A DNA stretch of 53,508 bases from Chitinophaga pinensis (GCA_943329075.2 CALQCM020000028.1:1-53508); one strand, 5' to 3'; positions 8,147 to 16,988 are shown, counted from the first letter of the stretch. Notes: generated by a model from the sequence alone, not told the origin. Translations and numbers: made by a program.

Positions 8147-8938
8147 ATGTCGAATAACGGTGCAGCCATCGCTGCTCCAAACCTGCCCGACGCCGGCGCC
8201 ATTGCGCTCGCCGGCATCAGCAAGTCCTTTCCCGGACAGGGCGGCGAAACGCTGGCGGTTCTCGACAACATCAGTCTGTCGGTGCGTTCGCATTCGATCG
8301 TCGCACTGCTGGGCGCCTCGGGTTGCGGCAAGTCGACCCTGCTCAACATCATCGCCGGCCTGGTCAGACCGGATCGCGGTGAAGTGAGCTTTGGCGGCAT
8401 CGGCTCAGCCCGCTTCAAAGCCTGGCGCAGCATCAGCTACATGTTTCAGGAAGACCGCCTGCTACCGTGGCGCACCACACTGGCGAATGTCGAATTCAGC
8501 CTCGAGGCCGGCGACATGCCGCGTGCCGAACGGCACACGCGCGCGCGCGACGCACTGAAGCTGGTCGGTCTCGACGGCTTCGAGGACGCCTTCCCGCATC
8601 AACTCTCCGGCGGCATGCGTTCGCGCGTGGCACTGGCGCGCAGCCTCGTCACCGAACCGGCCACACTGCTGATGGACGAGCCCTTCTCCAAACTCGATGC
8701 ACAAACGCGCGCGCAGATGCATGGCGAACTGCTGCGCATCCATGAACTCAAGCACATGACCATCGTTTTCGTCACCCATGATGTCGAAGAGGCCGTGATC
8801 CTCGCCGATGAAGTCGTGGTGTTGGCCCCGCGCCCCGGCCGCATCCGCGAAATCGCGCCAATCGACTGCGCGCGCCCGCGCGATCCGACCGACGCCACGG
8901 CCATCCAAGCGATCCAGCACCTGCGCGCGCTGATTTAG
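8147..8938 (+). CDS. ABC transporter ATPase (NitT/TauT/SsuB type)
   Basis: A 263-residue ATP-binding subunit. The Walker A motif is GASGCGKST, the Q-loop lies in FQEDRLLPW (an SsuB/TauB feature), the signature is LSGGMRSRVALARSL, Walker B is LLMDEPFSKLD and the switch His is in FVTHDVEEA. The start ATG at 8147 gives the normal N-terminus; a GTG at 8120 lies inside the palindromic repeat and is less likely. With the permease at 4916 and binding protein at 9112 it completes an importer. Confidence 0.92.
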   Translation: MSNNGAAIAAPNLPDAGAIALAGISKSFPGQGGETLAVLDNISLSVRSHSIVALLGASGCGKSTLLNIIAGLVRPDRGEVSFGGIGSARFKAWRSISYMFQEDRLLPWRTTLANVEFSLEAGDMPRAERHTRARDALKLVGLDGFEDAFPHQLSGGMRSRVALARSLVTEPATLLMDEPFSKLDAQTRAQMHGELLRIHELKHMTIVFVTHDVEEAVILADEVVVLAPRPGRIREIAPIDCARPRDPTDATAIQAIQHLRALI

Positions 8939-8954
8939 TCAACGCCTTTGCATT

Positions 8955-9032
8955 TGTGGCGCAGGCGACCCGCCTGCGGGAAGCACCGCTCGCGCGTGTC
9001 AATCCGCCCGCAACCGACCCTCCTGCGCCACA
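8955..9032. repeat. 78-bp dispersed repeat with inverted ends, copy 1
   Basis: It begins TGTGGCGCAGG and ends with the reverse complement CCTGCGCCACA, and its left part GCGACCCGCCTGCG is itself nearly palindromic. The same element, also exactly 78 bp, is found at 32546-32623. It lies between the ABC ATPase and the binding protein and explains a misleading in-frame N-terminal extension of the latter. Confidence 0.7.
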
Positions 9033-9111
9033 ACCTCCCGCTTCGGCCGCGCCACCATTGAAGCGCCGTATAATGACGGCCTTGATTGAGAAGAATCCCG
9101 GGAGACCATCT

Positions 9112-10089
9112 GTGAAATCAGCATTGCCACGGCTACTAGCGATCCTGCTGATCGCCCTCTCTACCGCCGCATCCGCCCAAAAAATAAAAGTCGGCTACTG
9201 GACCAGCGGCTTTTCCCTCGGCTTCGGTGCCGTCATGGAACAGATGAAATTCGCCGAAAAAGAAGGGCTCGATATCGAATGGGTCAAGTTCGCCGAGGTC
9301 AACGGCCCGACGCGCGCGATACCGACGCAGGCAATCGACCTCGCTTTCGGCGCACCATCAGCCACCTCGATGGCCATCATCGCCGACGGTATCCCGGTGA
9401 AAATCGTGCTGTCTACGCAAATTGCTGAATCGCAGTTCATCGTGCTCGCGGACTCGCCGATCAAGACGATCAACGAACTCAAAGGCAAAAAAATCGGCAT
9501 GACCGCGCCACCCAGCGCCATGCACGCCATCGTCAGTGCGGTACTCGAAAACAATTTCGGGCTAAAGGCAACCGATTACACAGTCGCCCCAGGCAATGAA
9601 AGCCGCCTCGCCCAGTTCGTGACGCAGAAGGATGCCGATGCCGCCGCCATCCGCTCGGTCACCATTGCGCAGATGAACGAAGTCAAACTGCGTTCGCTCG
9701 GCAACGTTGTCGACGAGTGGAAAAAGATGACCAAGTCGAACTCGCCGCCGACGCTGGCCGTCACCATCGTGCATAACGATTACGTGACGAAGAACCCGGA
9801 AGCGGTCGCGAAGTTCATTGCCGCCACGCGCAAAGCCGTCGAATGGGGCAGCAAGAACAAGCCGCAGGTTGCCGAGATTCTGCGCAAAGCGGCCAACATG
9901 GACGCCACCGACTCGCTGGCCTATGCCAACCAGTGGGACCACGCCTACTTCGCCAGCTTCGAACCGCAGGACATCGCCACACTCAAACGCATGAACCAGA
10001 TCTTCAAAGCCGCCGGTACCGCCAAGCAGGATGTGCCGGACAGCGCGTTTCTGGCCGAGCCTTACCTCCGCTCCAAGCAAATCAAGTAA
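9112..10089 (+). CDS. Periplasmic binding protein of the NitT/TauT ABC importer
   Basis: A 325-residue SsuA/THI5-like substrate-binding protein. The start GTG at 9112 is chosen because GGAG (9101-9104) lies seven bases upstream and it gives a clean signal peptide, MKSALPRLLAILLIALSTAASAQ with cleavage after ASA. The mature part begins KIKVGYWTSGFSLGFGAVM, typical for the NMT1/SsuA fold, and contains LKGKKIGMTAPPSAMHA as the hinge region. It should capture the acid outside the inner membrane for the permease and ATPase encoded upstream. The ligand is unknown. The stop overlaps the next start by one base. Confidence 0.9.
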   Translation: MKSALPRLLAILLIALSTAASAQKIKVGYWTSGFSLGFGAVMEQMKFAEKEGLDIEWVKFAEVNGPTRAIPTQAIDLAFGAPSATSMAIIADGIPVKIVLSTQIAESQFIVLADSPIKTINELKGKKIGMTAPPSAMHAIVSAVLENNFGLKATDYTVAPGNESRLAQFVTQKDADAAAIRSVTIAQMNEVKLRSLGNVVDEWKKMTKSNSPPTLAVTIVHNDYVTKNPEAVAKFIAATRKAVEWGSKNKPQVAEILRKAANMDATDSLAYANQWDHAYFASFEPQDIATLKRMNQIFKAAGTAKQDVPDSAFLAEPYLRSKQIK

Positions 10090-11099
10090 TGCCGAAATCC
10101 TCCCCCGCACGCGGCGGCAAGCTGCGCCTGCATCTCGAAAACTCGCGCAAAAAGCCACACGAAAAGGAATACACGCTCGAACGATTTGCGCTGGCGGCGC
10201 GCAAACACCGCGCGCTGGCAAAACAGCTTGAAGTCAGCGTCGGCTACGATGGCGACATTTCCGACGCCGAATTGCAGAAGGTTGATTTCATGCTTGGCGT
10301 GCCGCCAAACCGCGCGCGTCTGAAAAGCGGCGCGCCGCGCCTGCGCTGGCTGCATTGCACGATGGCCGGCATCGATTCATTGCTGCCGCTGGACTGGTTG
10401 CCAGCGAAAACCATCTTCACCAATAATGTCGGCGTGCATGGCGCCAAGGCGCGTGAATACGTGCGCATGGCGGTGACGCTGCTGCACACACGGCTGCCGC
10501 AGATGCTTTCCAACCAGCGCGCGCATAAATGGCAGCAAATCTTCACGCCGGCCCTTGCCGGCCGCACGGCGCTGGTCATCGGCATAGGGGATGTCGGTGG
10601 CGGCGCCGCGCGCGCCGCGCGCGACCTCGGACTCAATGTCATCGGCGTGCGCAAAAGCGGCAAGCCCTCGCCGCTAGCCGATCGCGTGGTGCGCCTGTCG
10701 CAACTCGACCGCGTGCTGCCGCTGGCTGATTTCGTCATACTCGCCGCGCCCAACACCGATGAAACGAACGGCCTGCTGGACGCCCGTCGCATCGGCTTAC
10801 TCAAGCCGCAGTGCGGTATCGTCAATATTTCCCGCGCGGCGCTGATCGATCATGCGGCGATGTGCGTGCGGCTACGCGATGGCTCGTTATCGGGCGCCGT
10901 ACTCGATGTTATGCAACACGAACCGCTGCCGGCCGCTTCACCTTACTGGGACGTGCCGAATCTCATCGTCACGCCGCATATCTCCTGCGATGATTCCGAT
11001 TACGCCGCATTGACGCTGGAACGTTGGTTCGCCAATCTGGAACGTTTGCTGGCACACCGGCAGATGCAGAACCGCATCGATCCGAAACGCGGCTATTAG
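10089..11099 (+). CDS. D-2-hydroxyacid dehydrogenase
   Basis: A 336-residue NAD-dependent dehydrogenase. The Rossmann loop is GIGDVGGGAA near residue 165; the catalytic Arg is in NISRAALID, the Glu in DVMQHEPLP and the His in TPHIS. The N-terminal catalytic domain holds CTMAGIDSLLPLDWL, as in the glyoxylate/hydroxypyruvate reductase branch. The ATG overlaps the stop of the binding protein gene (TAATG), so it belongs to the same operon. The reaction is reduction of a 2-oxoacid or oxidation of a D-2-hydroxyacid; the substrate is not known. Confidence 0.9.
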   Translation: MPKSSPARGGKLRLHLENSRKKPHEKEYTLERFALAARKHRALAKQLEVSVGYDGDISDAELQKVDFMLGVPPNRARLKSGAPRLRWLHCTMAGIDSLLPLDWLPAKTIFTNNVGVHGAKAREYVRMAVTLLHTRLPQMLSNQRAHKWQQIFTPALAGRTALVIGIGDVGGGAARAARDLGLNVIGVRKSGKPSPLADRVVRLSQLDRVLPLADFVILAAPNTDETNGLLDARRIGLLKPQCGIVNISRAALIDHAAMCVRLRDGSLSGAVLDVMQHEPLPAASPYWDVPNLIVTPHISCDDSDYAALTLERWFANLERLLAHRQMQNRIDPKRGY

Positions 11100-11113
11100 G
11101 CCATAGACCTGCC

Positions 11114-12046
11114 ATGACCATTACCAAAACCGCCGCCCGCATCGCCGCCGCCCAGCCGCCGCGCGCCGGCAAAATCAATCTCGATCATATCGCCCATTTC
11201 GTGCCAGACATTGACGCGGCCACGGCGGCATTCGAAGCGCTCGGTTTCACGCTGACGCCGTTCTCCGCACAAATGCAGCGCAACGAGTCGGGTGAACTGA
11301 CACCCGCCGGCGCCGGCAACCGCTGCATCATGCTCGAGCGCGGTTACATCGAATGCCTGACGCCGACCGCCGACACCACCATTGGCAATCAGCTGCGCGC
11401 GGCGATCACGCGTTACACCGGCCTGCACCTGATCGCTTTCGGCACAAGCGACGCCACCGCCGATCACGCGCGCCTGAGCCAACAACAATTCGCACCGCTG
11501 ACACCGGTCGATCTGCAACGCGTGATCGGCACCGTGGATGGCGAAGGCACGGCGCGCTTTAGCGTCGTGCGTGTGCCGCCGGGCACCATGACCGAGGGCC
11601 GCATCCAGTTCTGCCAGCAGCACACGCCGGAACTGCTGTGGCAATCACGCTGGACGCGCCACCGCAACCGCACTGTTGGTCTGAGCGCGGTGATCGCCTG
11701 CGTCGACCATCCCGACGAGGCGGCACAACGCTATGCGCGATTCACCGGTATTGCGGCAACGGCCAGCGGCGACGATCGCATCATCGATACCGCGCGCGGC
11801 CGCGTCCTGCTGGTTTCAGCCGCCGCCGTGCAGCGCGTTTTCCGTCTCGACCCGCCGGTGCTGCCGTGGATCTTCGGCAGCGTGCTGGTCAGTGCGGATA
11901 TGCAGAAGACGCGCGATTGCATCGTCGCCAGCGGACTGCCGCACGGCATGCTCGGCGACGGTCGCCTCTATGTCGTGCCGCCGCCAGCCATCGGCGGCGT
12001 CATGATTTTCGAGGCGAAGCGAACTGCGCCGTTTACACTGTCGTGA
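11114..12046 (+). CDS. Glyoxalase-like (VOC) family protein
   Basis: A 310-residue protein of the vicinal-oxygen-chelate superfamily. Residues from about 24, LDHIAHFVPDIDAATAAFEA, are the first beta-alpha-beta module, and MLERGYIECL provides a likely metal-binding Glu. It resembles the glyoxalase-like domain found in several uncharacterised catabolic operons. The ATG at 11114 gives 14 bases to the previous stop. It ends the long rightward operon and is followed by a hairpin. Isomerase, dioxygenase or lyase activity cannot be told apart here. Confidence 0.8.
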   Translation: MTITKTAARIAAAQPPRAGKINLDHIAHFVPDIDAATAAFEALGFTLTPFSAQMQRNESGELTPAGAGNRCIMLERGYIECLTPTADTTIGNQLRAAITRYTGLHLIAFGTSDATADHARLSQQQFAPLTPVDLQRVIGTVDGEGTARFSVVRVPPGTMTEGRIQFCQQHTPELLWQSRWTRHRNRTVGLSAVIACVDHPDEAAQRYARFTGIAATASGDDRIIDTARGRVLLVSAAAVQRVFRLDPPVLPWIFGSVLVSADMQKTRDCIVASGLPHGMLGDGRLYVVPPPAIGGVMIFEAKRTAPFTLS

Positions 12047-12053
12047 CCGGCAT

Positions 12054-12106
12054 CGACTGAGCGCAATCGCGTAACGTCAGGCGCGGCAAGCTGCCGCGTT
12101 CAGTCG
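12054..12106. terminator. Probable bidirectional terminator
   Basis: An inner perfect stem CGCGGCA (12082-12088), loop AGC, TGCCGCG (12092-12098) is nested in an outer stem CGACTGA (12054-12060) and TCAGTCG (12100-12106). It lies exactly between two converging genes, ending the 1.9-12.0 kb operon on one strand and the Bug receptor on the other. No long T-run. Confidence 0.5.
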
Positions 12107-13092
12107 GCCCTGATGCCCGCTGCGCGGATGACGCGGCCGAATTTCTCGATGTCGTTCCTGATCGTGGCCGCAAACTGTTCGGGCGTATCGCCGATCGTTT
12201 CGTAGCCGAGTTCGCCGAATCGTTGCCTGACATCGGCCGCCTTCAATCCGCTGACAATGGCGGCGTTGAGTTTGGCCACCGTGTCCTTTGCCAGGCCGGC
12301 AGGCGCGATAATGCCAAACCATGCATCGACCGCATAGCCCTTGACGCCCGATTCCGCAACCGTCGGCAGTTTCGGCGCAATCGCCGCCCTGCGACTGCCT
12401 GCAACCGCCAGCAGTCGCAGCTTGCCGATTTTTTCGAATGGGGCCAGCGACGCATAGTCGGCAATCATCATATCAATCTGGCCGGCCATCGTATCGGTGA
12501 CTGCCGGCGCCGTACCCTTGTAAGGCACATGGACCAGATTGGCGCCGCCTTCAGCGCGCAGCAACTCGGCCGCCAGATGCGACATCGAACCGGAACCCGA
12601 AGAACCAAAACTCAGTCCGCCTTTATGCGCTTTCGACGCCGCAATCAGCTCGCGGATCGTTTTGGCTGGCACATGCGGATTGACGGCCACTGCATAGGGC
12701 ACGAAGGCCACATTTGAAATAGCGGTCATTTCGCGCGCGTCGTAGGCAAGCTTCGTGTAAAGCCCGGGCGCCACTGCAAGACTGCTTGAGCCGCCCATCA
12801 CCAGCGTGTAACCGTCCGCGGGCGATTTCGCCGCCAACTCGACACCGATAGTGCCGCCAGCGCCACCGCGATTCTCGATGACTACCGCATGTCCCCATGC
12901 CTCGCTGAGTTTTTGGCCGACCACACGGGCAATGATGTCGTTCGGTCCGCTGGGCGCGAACGGCACGATGATTTTGATCGGCTTGGCCGGAAAGGACGGA
13001 CTGCCCGGCTGCGCCAAAGCCGCCGTCAGCGGCGCAACCACCGCCAGTGCCAGCGCAAAGGCCGGATAGCGCGGCAATACTCGTTTGTTCAT
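12100..13092 (-). CDS. Bug-family periplasmic solute receptor (1)
   Basis: A 330-residue TctC/Bug-type receptor. The ATG at 13092 follows TGGAG and starts a signal peptide MNKRVLPRYPAFALALAVV ending ALAQ; an upstream start would add a polar stretch and is rejected. FPAKPIKIIVPFAPSGPNDI and the helix with IIARVVGQKL are the ligand-loop hallmarks, as are ENRGGAGG and DGYTLVMG. Such receptors bind carboxylates in the periplasm and feed tripartite tricarboxylate transporters or signalling proteins. No TctA/TctB gene is nearby. It may share a transcript with the two receptors upstream at 13360 and 14357. Confidence 0.9.
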   Translation of the reverse strand: MNKRVLPRYPAFALALAVVAPLTAALAQPGSPSFPAKPIKIIVPFAPSGPNDIIARVVGQKLSEAWGHAVVIENRGGAGGTIGVELAAKSPADGYTLVMGGSSSLAVAPGLYTKLAYDAREMTAISNVAFVPYAVAVNPHVPAKTIRELIAASKAHKGGLSFGSSGSGSMSHLAAELLRAEGGANLVHVPYKGTAPAVTDTMAGQIDMMIADYASLAPFEKIGKLRLLAVAGSRRAAIAPKLPTVAESGVKGYAVDAWFGIIAPAGLAKDTVAKLNAAIVSGLKAADVRQRFGELGYETIGDTPEQFAATIRNDIEKFGRVIRAAGIRAD

Positions 13093-13288
13093 TTGGACTC
13101 CATTGGCTTCATCGGGTGCGCTGCAACCTATTGGCAACTGCAGTGCAAAGGCCGTGCCATGCCGCCATGGAAGTCATGACGGGAAGTGCGGCTTTTACCG
13201 GCGCCGAGTGTGCCACGGACGGACCGTCGGAAGAAGGAGCGATTGTTTCGATCGAAATAACCGCGCGCTATATCGCGTCGAAAGCGAA

Positions 13289-13334
13289 GCGGTGCGCTCG
13301 GGAACGCACCGCGGGCGGGCGGCCGCAGGCCGCC
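13289..13334 (-). terminator. Two strong GC hairpins downstream of Bug receptor 2
   Basis: GCGGTGCG (13289-13296) pairs with CGCACCGC (13305-13312), and GGCGGCC (13318-13324) pairs with GGCCGCC (13328-13334) around GCA. They lie in the 267-base gap just after the stop of the receptor gene that ends at 13360. They could end or weaken transcription, or protect the upstream mRNA. The rest of this gap shows no gene. Confidence 0.4.
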
Positions 13335-13359
13335 ATGCCCCCTCGCGGTGCCGGCCGTG

Positions 13360-14337
13360 CTATTCGAGCTTGATGCCCGCTGCCTTGATGATCTTTGCGT
13401 ATTTGTCGATCTCGACCCTGAGCAGCTTGCGCATATCAGCCGGTGACATCGTCAGCGCCTCGGCACCGTTGCGCTCGAACTGCTCTTTCATCTCGGGTGC
13501 ACGAGCAACCGCGACCAGTTCCGTTTCAAGCCGCTTCAAAATCGCCGCCGGCGTGCCCTTGGGCGCGAAAAACCCCAGCCACAGGGAGGCGTCGAAACCG
13601 GCGTAACCGGCCTCGGCTACGGACGGAACCTCGGGCAACGACGGCGAGCGTTTTGGCGTGCCCACCGCGATCGCACGCAGACGTCCCGCCTTGGCTTGCG
13701 CCAGCACCGCCGGCATGCTGCCGAAGAGCACCTGCACCTGGCCGCCGATCGTCGCCGTGTTCGCCGGGCCGTTGCCGTTGAACGGAATGTGCACGACGTC
13801 GATGCCTGCCGCGCTTTTCAACATTTCCATTGCCAGTTGCGTCGTCGTGCCCGTGCCCGCCGAGGCATAGTTGAGCTTGCCCGGCTGCGCTTTGGCCAGC
13901 GCGATGAATTCTGCCAGTGTGTTCGCCTTGACCGCCGGGTTGAGCACCAGCAGATAGGGTGTCGTCGCCACCAGCGTAATCGGCTCGAAGTCCTTGAGCG
14001 GATCGTATTTCAGATTGGCATAGGCCCCCGCGGCGATCACGTGCGTGCTGGTGGTGCCCATCGTCAACGTATAGCCGTCGGGATTCGCCCGTGCCGCGAT
14101 TTCAGTGCCCAGCGTGCCGCCGGCGCCGCCTCGATTGTCGATCACCACCTGCTGCCCGAGCCGCTCACCCAGCTTCTGGCCGACGAGCCGCGCAATGATG
14201 TCGGTGGAGCCGCCGGCGGGAAAGGCGACGATCAGACGGATCGGTTTGGCCGGGTAAGTCTGCGCGCAGACGCCGCCGGCAAACGCGGTGCAGGACAGAG
14301 CAACCAGGATTGCCGTCATTTTTAAAGCAGCAGTCAT
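13360..14337 (-). CDS. Bug-family periplasmic solute receptor (2)
   Basis: A 325-residue TctC-type receptor with signal peptide MTAALKMTAILVALSCTAFA and mature start around QTYPAKPIRLIVAFPAGG. The loop residues GSTDIIARLVGQKL, DNRGGAGG and DGYTLTMG are all present. The ATG at 14337 is preceded by GAGGAG. It is 19 bases downstream of receptor 3 and probably on the same transcript. By eye it is clearly paralogous to, but well diverged from, its two neighbours, so their ligands probably differ. Confidence 0.92.
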   Translation of the reverse strand: MTAALKMTAILVALSCTAFAGGVCAQTYPAKPIRLIVAFPAGGSTDIIARLVGQKLGERLGQQVVIDNRGGAGGTLGTEIAARANPDGYTLTMGTTSTHVIAAGAYANLKYDPLKDFEPITLVATTPYLLVLNPAVKANTLAEFIALAKAQPGKLNYASAGTGTTTQLAMEMLKSAAGIDVVHIPFNGNGPANTATIGGQVQVLFGSMPAVLAQAKAGRLRAIAVGTPKRSPSLPEVPSVAEAGYAGFDASLWLGFFAPKGTPAAILKRLETELVAVARAPEMKEQFERNGAEALTMSPADMRKLLRVEIDKYAKIIKAAGIKLE

Positions 14338-14356
14338 ATAAACTCCTCGTTGGTTT

Positions 14357-15334
14357 TTATTCCGGCGTCAGTGCGCCGATTTTGATCAGGCGTTTCAGGC
14401 GTTCGACTTCGTTGCGGATGAATTTCTGAAAATCTTCCGGTGTGCCGCCCTGGACCTCAAGCCCGAGTTCATCGAAACGTTTCTTCACATCGGGCAGACC
14501 GAGCAGGCGGTTCGATTCGCGGTTCAATTTGTCGATGATGGCACGCGGCGTTTTCGCCGGTGCCGCCATACCGAACCAGACGATGGCCTCGGCGTCCTTG
14601 ATGCCCGATTCAGCCAGCGTCGGCACATCCGGCAGCAAGGGCACCCGTTTCGCTGCCGCCACGCCAATCACGCGCACGCGGCCACCGCGGATCTGCGCCT
14701 CGGCCGACACCGTGGTCGTATGCATGAACTGGATCTGCCCGCCCACCAGATCAATCAGCGCCGGCGCCGACCCTTTATAGGGAATGTGCGTGACATTAAC
14801 GCCGGTGGCCGCCTGAAACAGCGCCAGCCCGATATGCAGGCTGCTGCCGGTGCCCGACGAACCCCAGTTCACCTTGCCGGCATTCGCCTTCAGATACTCC
14901 AGCAGTTCCTTCGGATTTCTGACCGGCAGGGCCGGATTGGTGAAAATCATCAGCGGCGCATAACCGAAAAATACCACCGGCACAAAATCATCGACCGTGT
15001 AGGGCGCACTCTTCGACAGCAGGGGCGAATTCACACTGGGCCCCGGATTCGACAGCAACAGCGTGTAGCCGTCGGGCACCGCCTTGGCAACGGTATCCGC
15101 TCCAACCAGACCGCCGGCACCACCCCGGTTATCGATGATGAACTGCTGGCTCCAGGCCTCGCCCAGTTTCGCCGCAACCAGGCGCGCCACGATGTCATTC
15201 GAAGCGCCCGGTGTGAACGGCACCACGAAGCGCACCGGCTTCGACGGATAGGAAGCGGCAACGTTCTGCGCTGCCAGCGCCGCACTGAACAGACATCCCG
15301 ACACACAAGCCATCCACTGCACGAAACACTTCAT
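14357..15334 (-). CDS. Bug-family periplasmic solute receptor (3)
   Basis: A 325-residue TctC-type receptor. ATG at 15334 follows ATGGAGGCGC, a strong binding site. The signal peptide MKCFVQWMACVSGCLFSAALA leads to ASYPSKPVRFVVPFTPGA. The ligand loop reads SNDIVARLVAAKL, followed by DNRGGAGG and DGYTLLLS. It heads a run of three receptor genes on this strand and is preceded by a palindromic element at 15355-15490. No enzyme or membrane transport gene is directly attached. Confidence 0.92.
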   Translation of the reverse strand: MKCFVQWMACVSGCLFSAALAAQNVAASYPSKPVRFVVPFTPGASNDIVARLVAAKLGEAWSQQFIIDNRGGAGGLVGADTVAKAVPDGYTLLLSNPGPSVNSPLLSKSAPYTVDDFVPVVFFGYAPLMIFTNPALPVRNPKELLEYLKANAGKVNWGSSGTGSSLHIGLALFQAATGVNVTHIPYKGSAPALIDLVGGQIQFMHTTTVSAEAQIRGGRVRVIGVAAAKRVPLLPDVPTLAESGIKDAEAIVWFGMAAPAKTPRAIIDKLNRESNRLLGLPDVKKRFDELGLEVQGGTPEDFQKFIRNEVERLKRLIKIGALTPE

Positions 15335-15354
15335 GGCTGCGCCTCCATCTAAAA

Positions 15355-15490
15355 GCTTGTTGAAACAGGAACGTCGCCCCCGCGAAAGCGGGGGTCCAGA
15401 AATTTAACGTGCAATCTAATCAATATCTTCTGGATTCCCGCTTTCGCGGGAATGACGAATTTGAAACGACATTCGCGTTTTTCAACAACC
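15355..15490. repeat. MITE-like element with dRS3-like core, copy 2
   Basis: The outer ends GCTTGTTGAAA (15355-15365) and TTTCAACAACC (15480-15490) are inverted repeats matching at ten of eleven bases. Inside are two inverted palindromic halves, CCCCCGCGAAAGCGGGGG near 15377 and ATTCCCGCTTTCGCGGGAAT near 15435. The whole fills the gap between receptor 3 and the dehydrogenase gene. Confidence 0.65.
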
Positions 15491-15503
15491 TTCTAACCGC
15501 CGG

Positions 15504-16487
15504 TTATTTGCTGCCGTTTTTCAGCACGTCCGGATTCACGACATTGATCGGCTTGCCCGCCGCATAGGCCGTGATCTGATCGAAGATGTCGTTGAACTGC
15601 GTTTCGAACTCATCATAGCCGACATAGCCGATATGCGGCGTGCACACCACATTGGGCATATTGAGCAGCGGATGCGCGGTATCGAGCAACGGCTCTTCCT
15701 CGTAGACATCGACCGCCGCCATGCCGGGTCGCCCGGCGCGCAGCGCATTGACCAGCGCGCCCGGCTCGATCAGTCCCGCGCGGCTGGTGTTGACGATCAG
15801 CGAGGTCGGTTTCATGCGCGCCAGATCGGCGGCCTTGATGATGCCGCGCGTGACATCAACCAGACGCATGTGCAGCGAGATAACATCGCACTCTTCGAAG
15901 AAGGCGTCACGGCTGCGCGACACGCTGTAACCGTCGGCGCGCGCGCGTTCGCACGAGGCCTCGCGGCCCCACACATGCACCTTCATGCCGAAAGCCCTGC
16001 CGTAACCGGCGATGACACTGCCGATGCGTCCGTAACTGTAGACGCCCAGCGTGCGTCCACGCAAACCGCGGCCGAGCGCAATCTGCCATTTGCCGGCCTG
16101 CAGCGAATTCATCTGCTGCGGAATCTGCCGCATCGCGGCCAGCAGAATGCCCCAGGTCAGCTCGGCGGTCCCATACGACGGTGTGCCTGCGTGCTGGTTC
16201 GACGAGACGATCACGCCGCGTTTTGTGCAGGTATCAACGTCGATATGCGGATAGACGCTGCGCTGACTGATCAATTTCAGTTTCGGCAGACGTTCGAGCA
16301 ATGCTGTGCGGATCGGCGTGCGCTCGCGGATCAGCACCAGCGCCTCGGTATCCTGCAGCCGCTCGGCCAGCACATCGGTGTCCTTGGTGTGATCGTTCCA
16401 GATCTTTACGTTGTGGCCGGCAACCTTGCTGAAACAGTTCAGCGTGCGCACCGAATCGAAGTAGTCGTCGAGAATCGTGATGTTCAA
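15504..16487 (-). CDS. D-2-hydroxyacid dehydrogenase (2)
   Basis: A 327-residue member of the NAD-dependent D-2-hydroxyacid dehydrogenase family. The N-terminus [19 protein letters not shown] fits the family when translation starts at TTG 16487, which has GGAG six bases upstream; an ATG at 16505 is possible but lacks a binding site. Catalytic residues are present: Arg in NTSRAGLIE, Glu in DVYEEEPL and His in TPHIGYV. The dinucleotide loop reads SYGRIG where GYGRIG is normal, so the first Gly is Ser. It follows no obvious partner; the three receptor genes downstream on the same strand may be co-expressed. Confidence 0.88.
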   Translation of the reverse strand: MNITILDDYFDSVRTLNCFSKVAGHNVKIWNDHTKDTDVLAERLQDTEALVLIRERTPIRTALLERLPKLKLISQRSVYPHIDVDTCTKRGVIVSSNQHAGTPSYGTAELTWGILLAAMRQIPQQMNSLQAGKWQIALGRGLRGRTLGVYSYGRIGSVIAGYGRAFGMKVHVWGREASCERARADGYSVSRSRDAFFEECDVISLHMRLVDVTRGIIKAADLARMKPTSLIVNTSRAGLIEPGALVNALRAGRPGMAAVDVYEEEPLLDTAHPLLNMPNVVCTPHIGYVGYDEFETQFNDIFDQITAYAAGKPINVVNPDVLKNGSK

Positions 16488-16697
16488 ATTCAGCTCCAAA
16501 AGCATTGGCCACAGGGGGCACAGCACGGACCCTGCATTTTAAACGGTAATTGTCGCAACTCAATCTGACTCGCAATATCCGCTTTTGCACGGCTTTCGAG
16601 CCGCCATGGCAGATCGCTCAACGGCCACCAGCGGAAGCCCGCGGTTACGTTTCAGTTTAACGGGATTGGTCGCCAACCGGCACACGCCTGAAGCTAA

Positions 16698-16988
16698 CAG
16701 TGCCAGATTGCTGACATATACAGACGGAAAGGTGGAAATACCGAAGATAATATCCGCACTAATGCGCAAGCGTTGCTCAATCGGAACATCGGCGTCATCT
16801 TTACCGGATCCGGAACCAAGCAGAAAATCGTTGAGTCTTTTGACGTTCTAAAGATCAACGAACTCAGTCACCTAGCGCCCGGCGACATGCAGGCCGATCG
16901 GGAGCATCTAATGCCACAGGGTTACGGTATCGTGGCGAATCGATTGTTGCCGTCAATCGAAAAGCTCATCCGGAAAAGGCGAATGTGA
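16698..16988 (+). pseudogene. Unrecognised 5'-truncated ORF
   Basis: An open frame of 96 codons between a TAA at 16695 and TGA at 16986, without a plausible start of its own except TTG at 16773. Its sequence is protein-like (NIGVIFTGSGTKQKIVESFD, then HLAPGDMQADREHLMPQGYG and ending in basic residues) and unlike the low-complexity shadows of GC-rich genes. I do not recognise the family. It may be the tail of a lost gene, consistent with the lower GC of the surrounding 16.5-17.7 kb stretch. The remainder between 16506 and 17162 shows no other gene. Confidence 0.3.
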
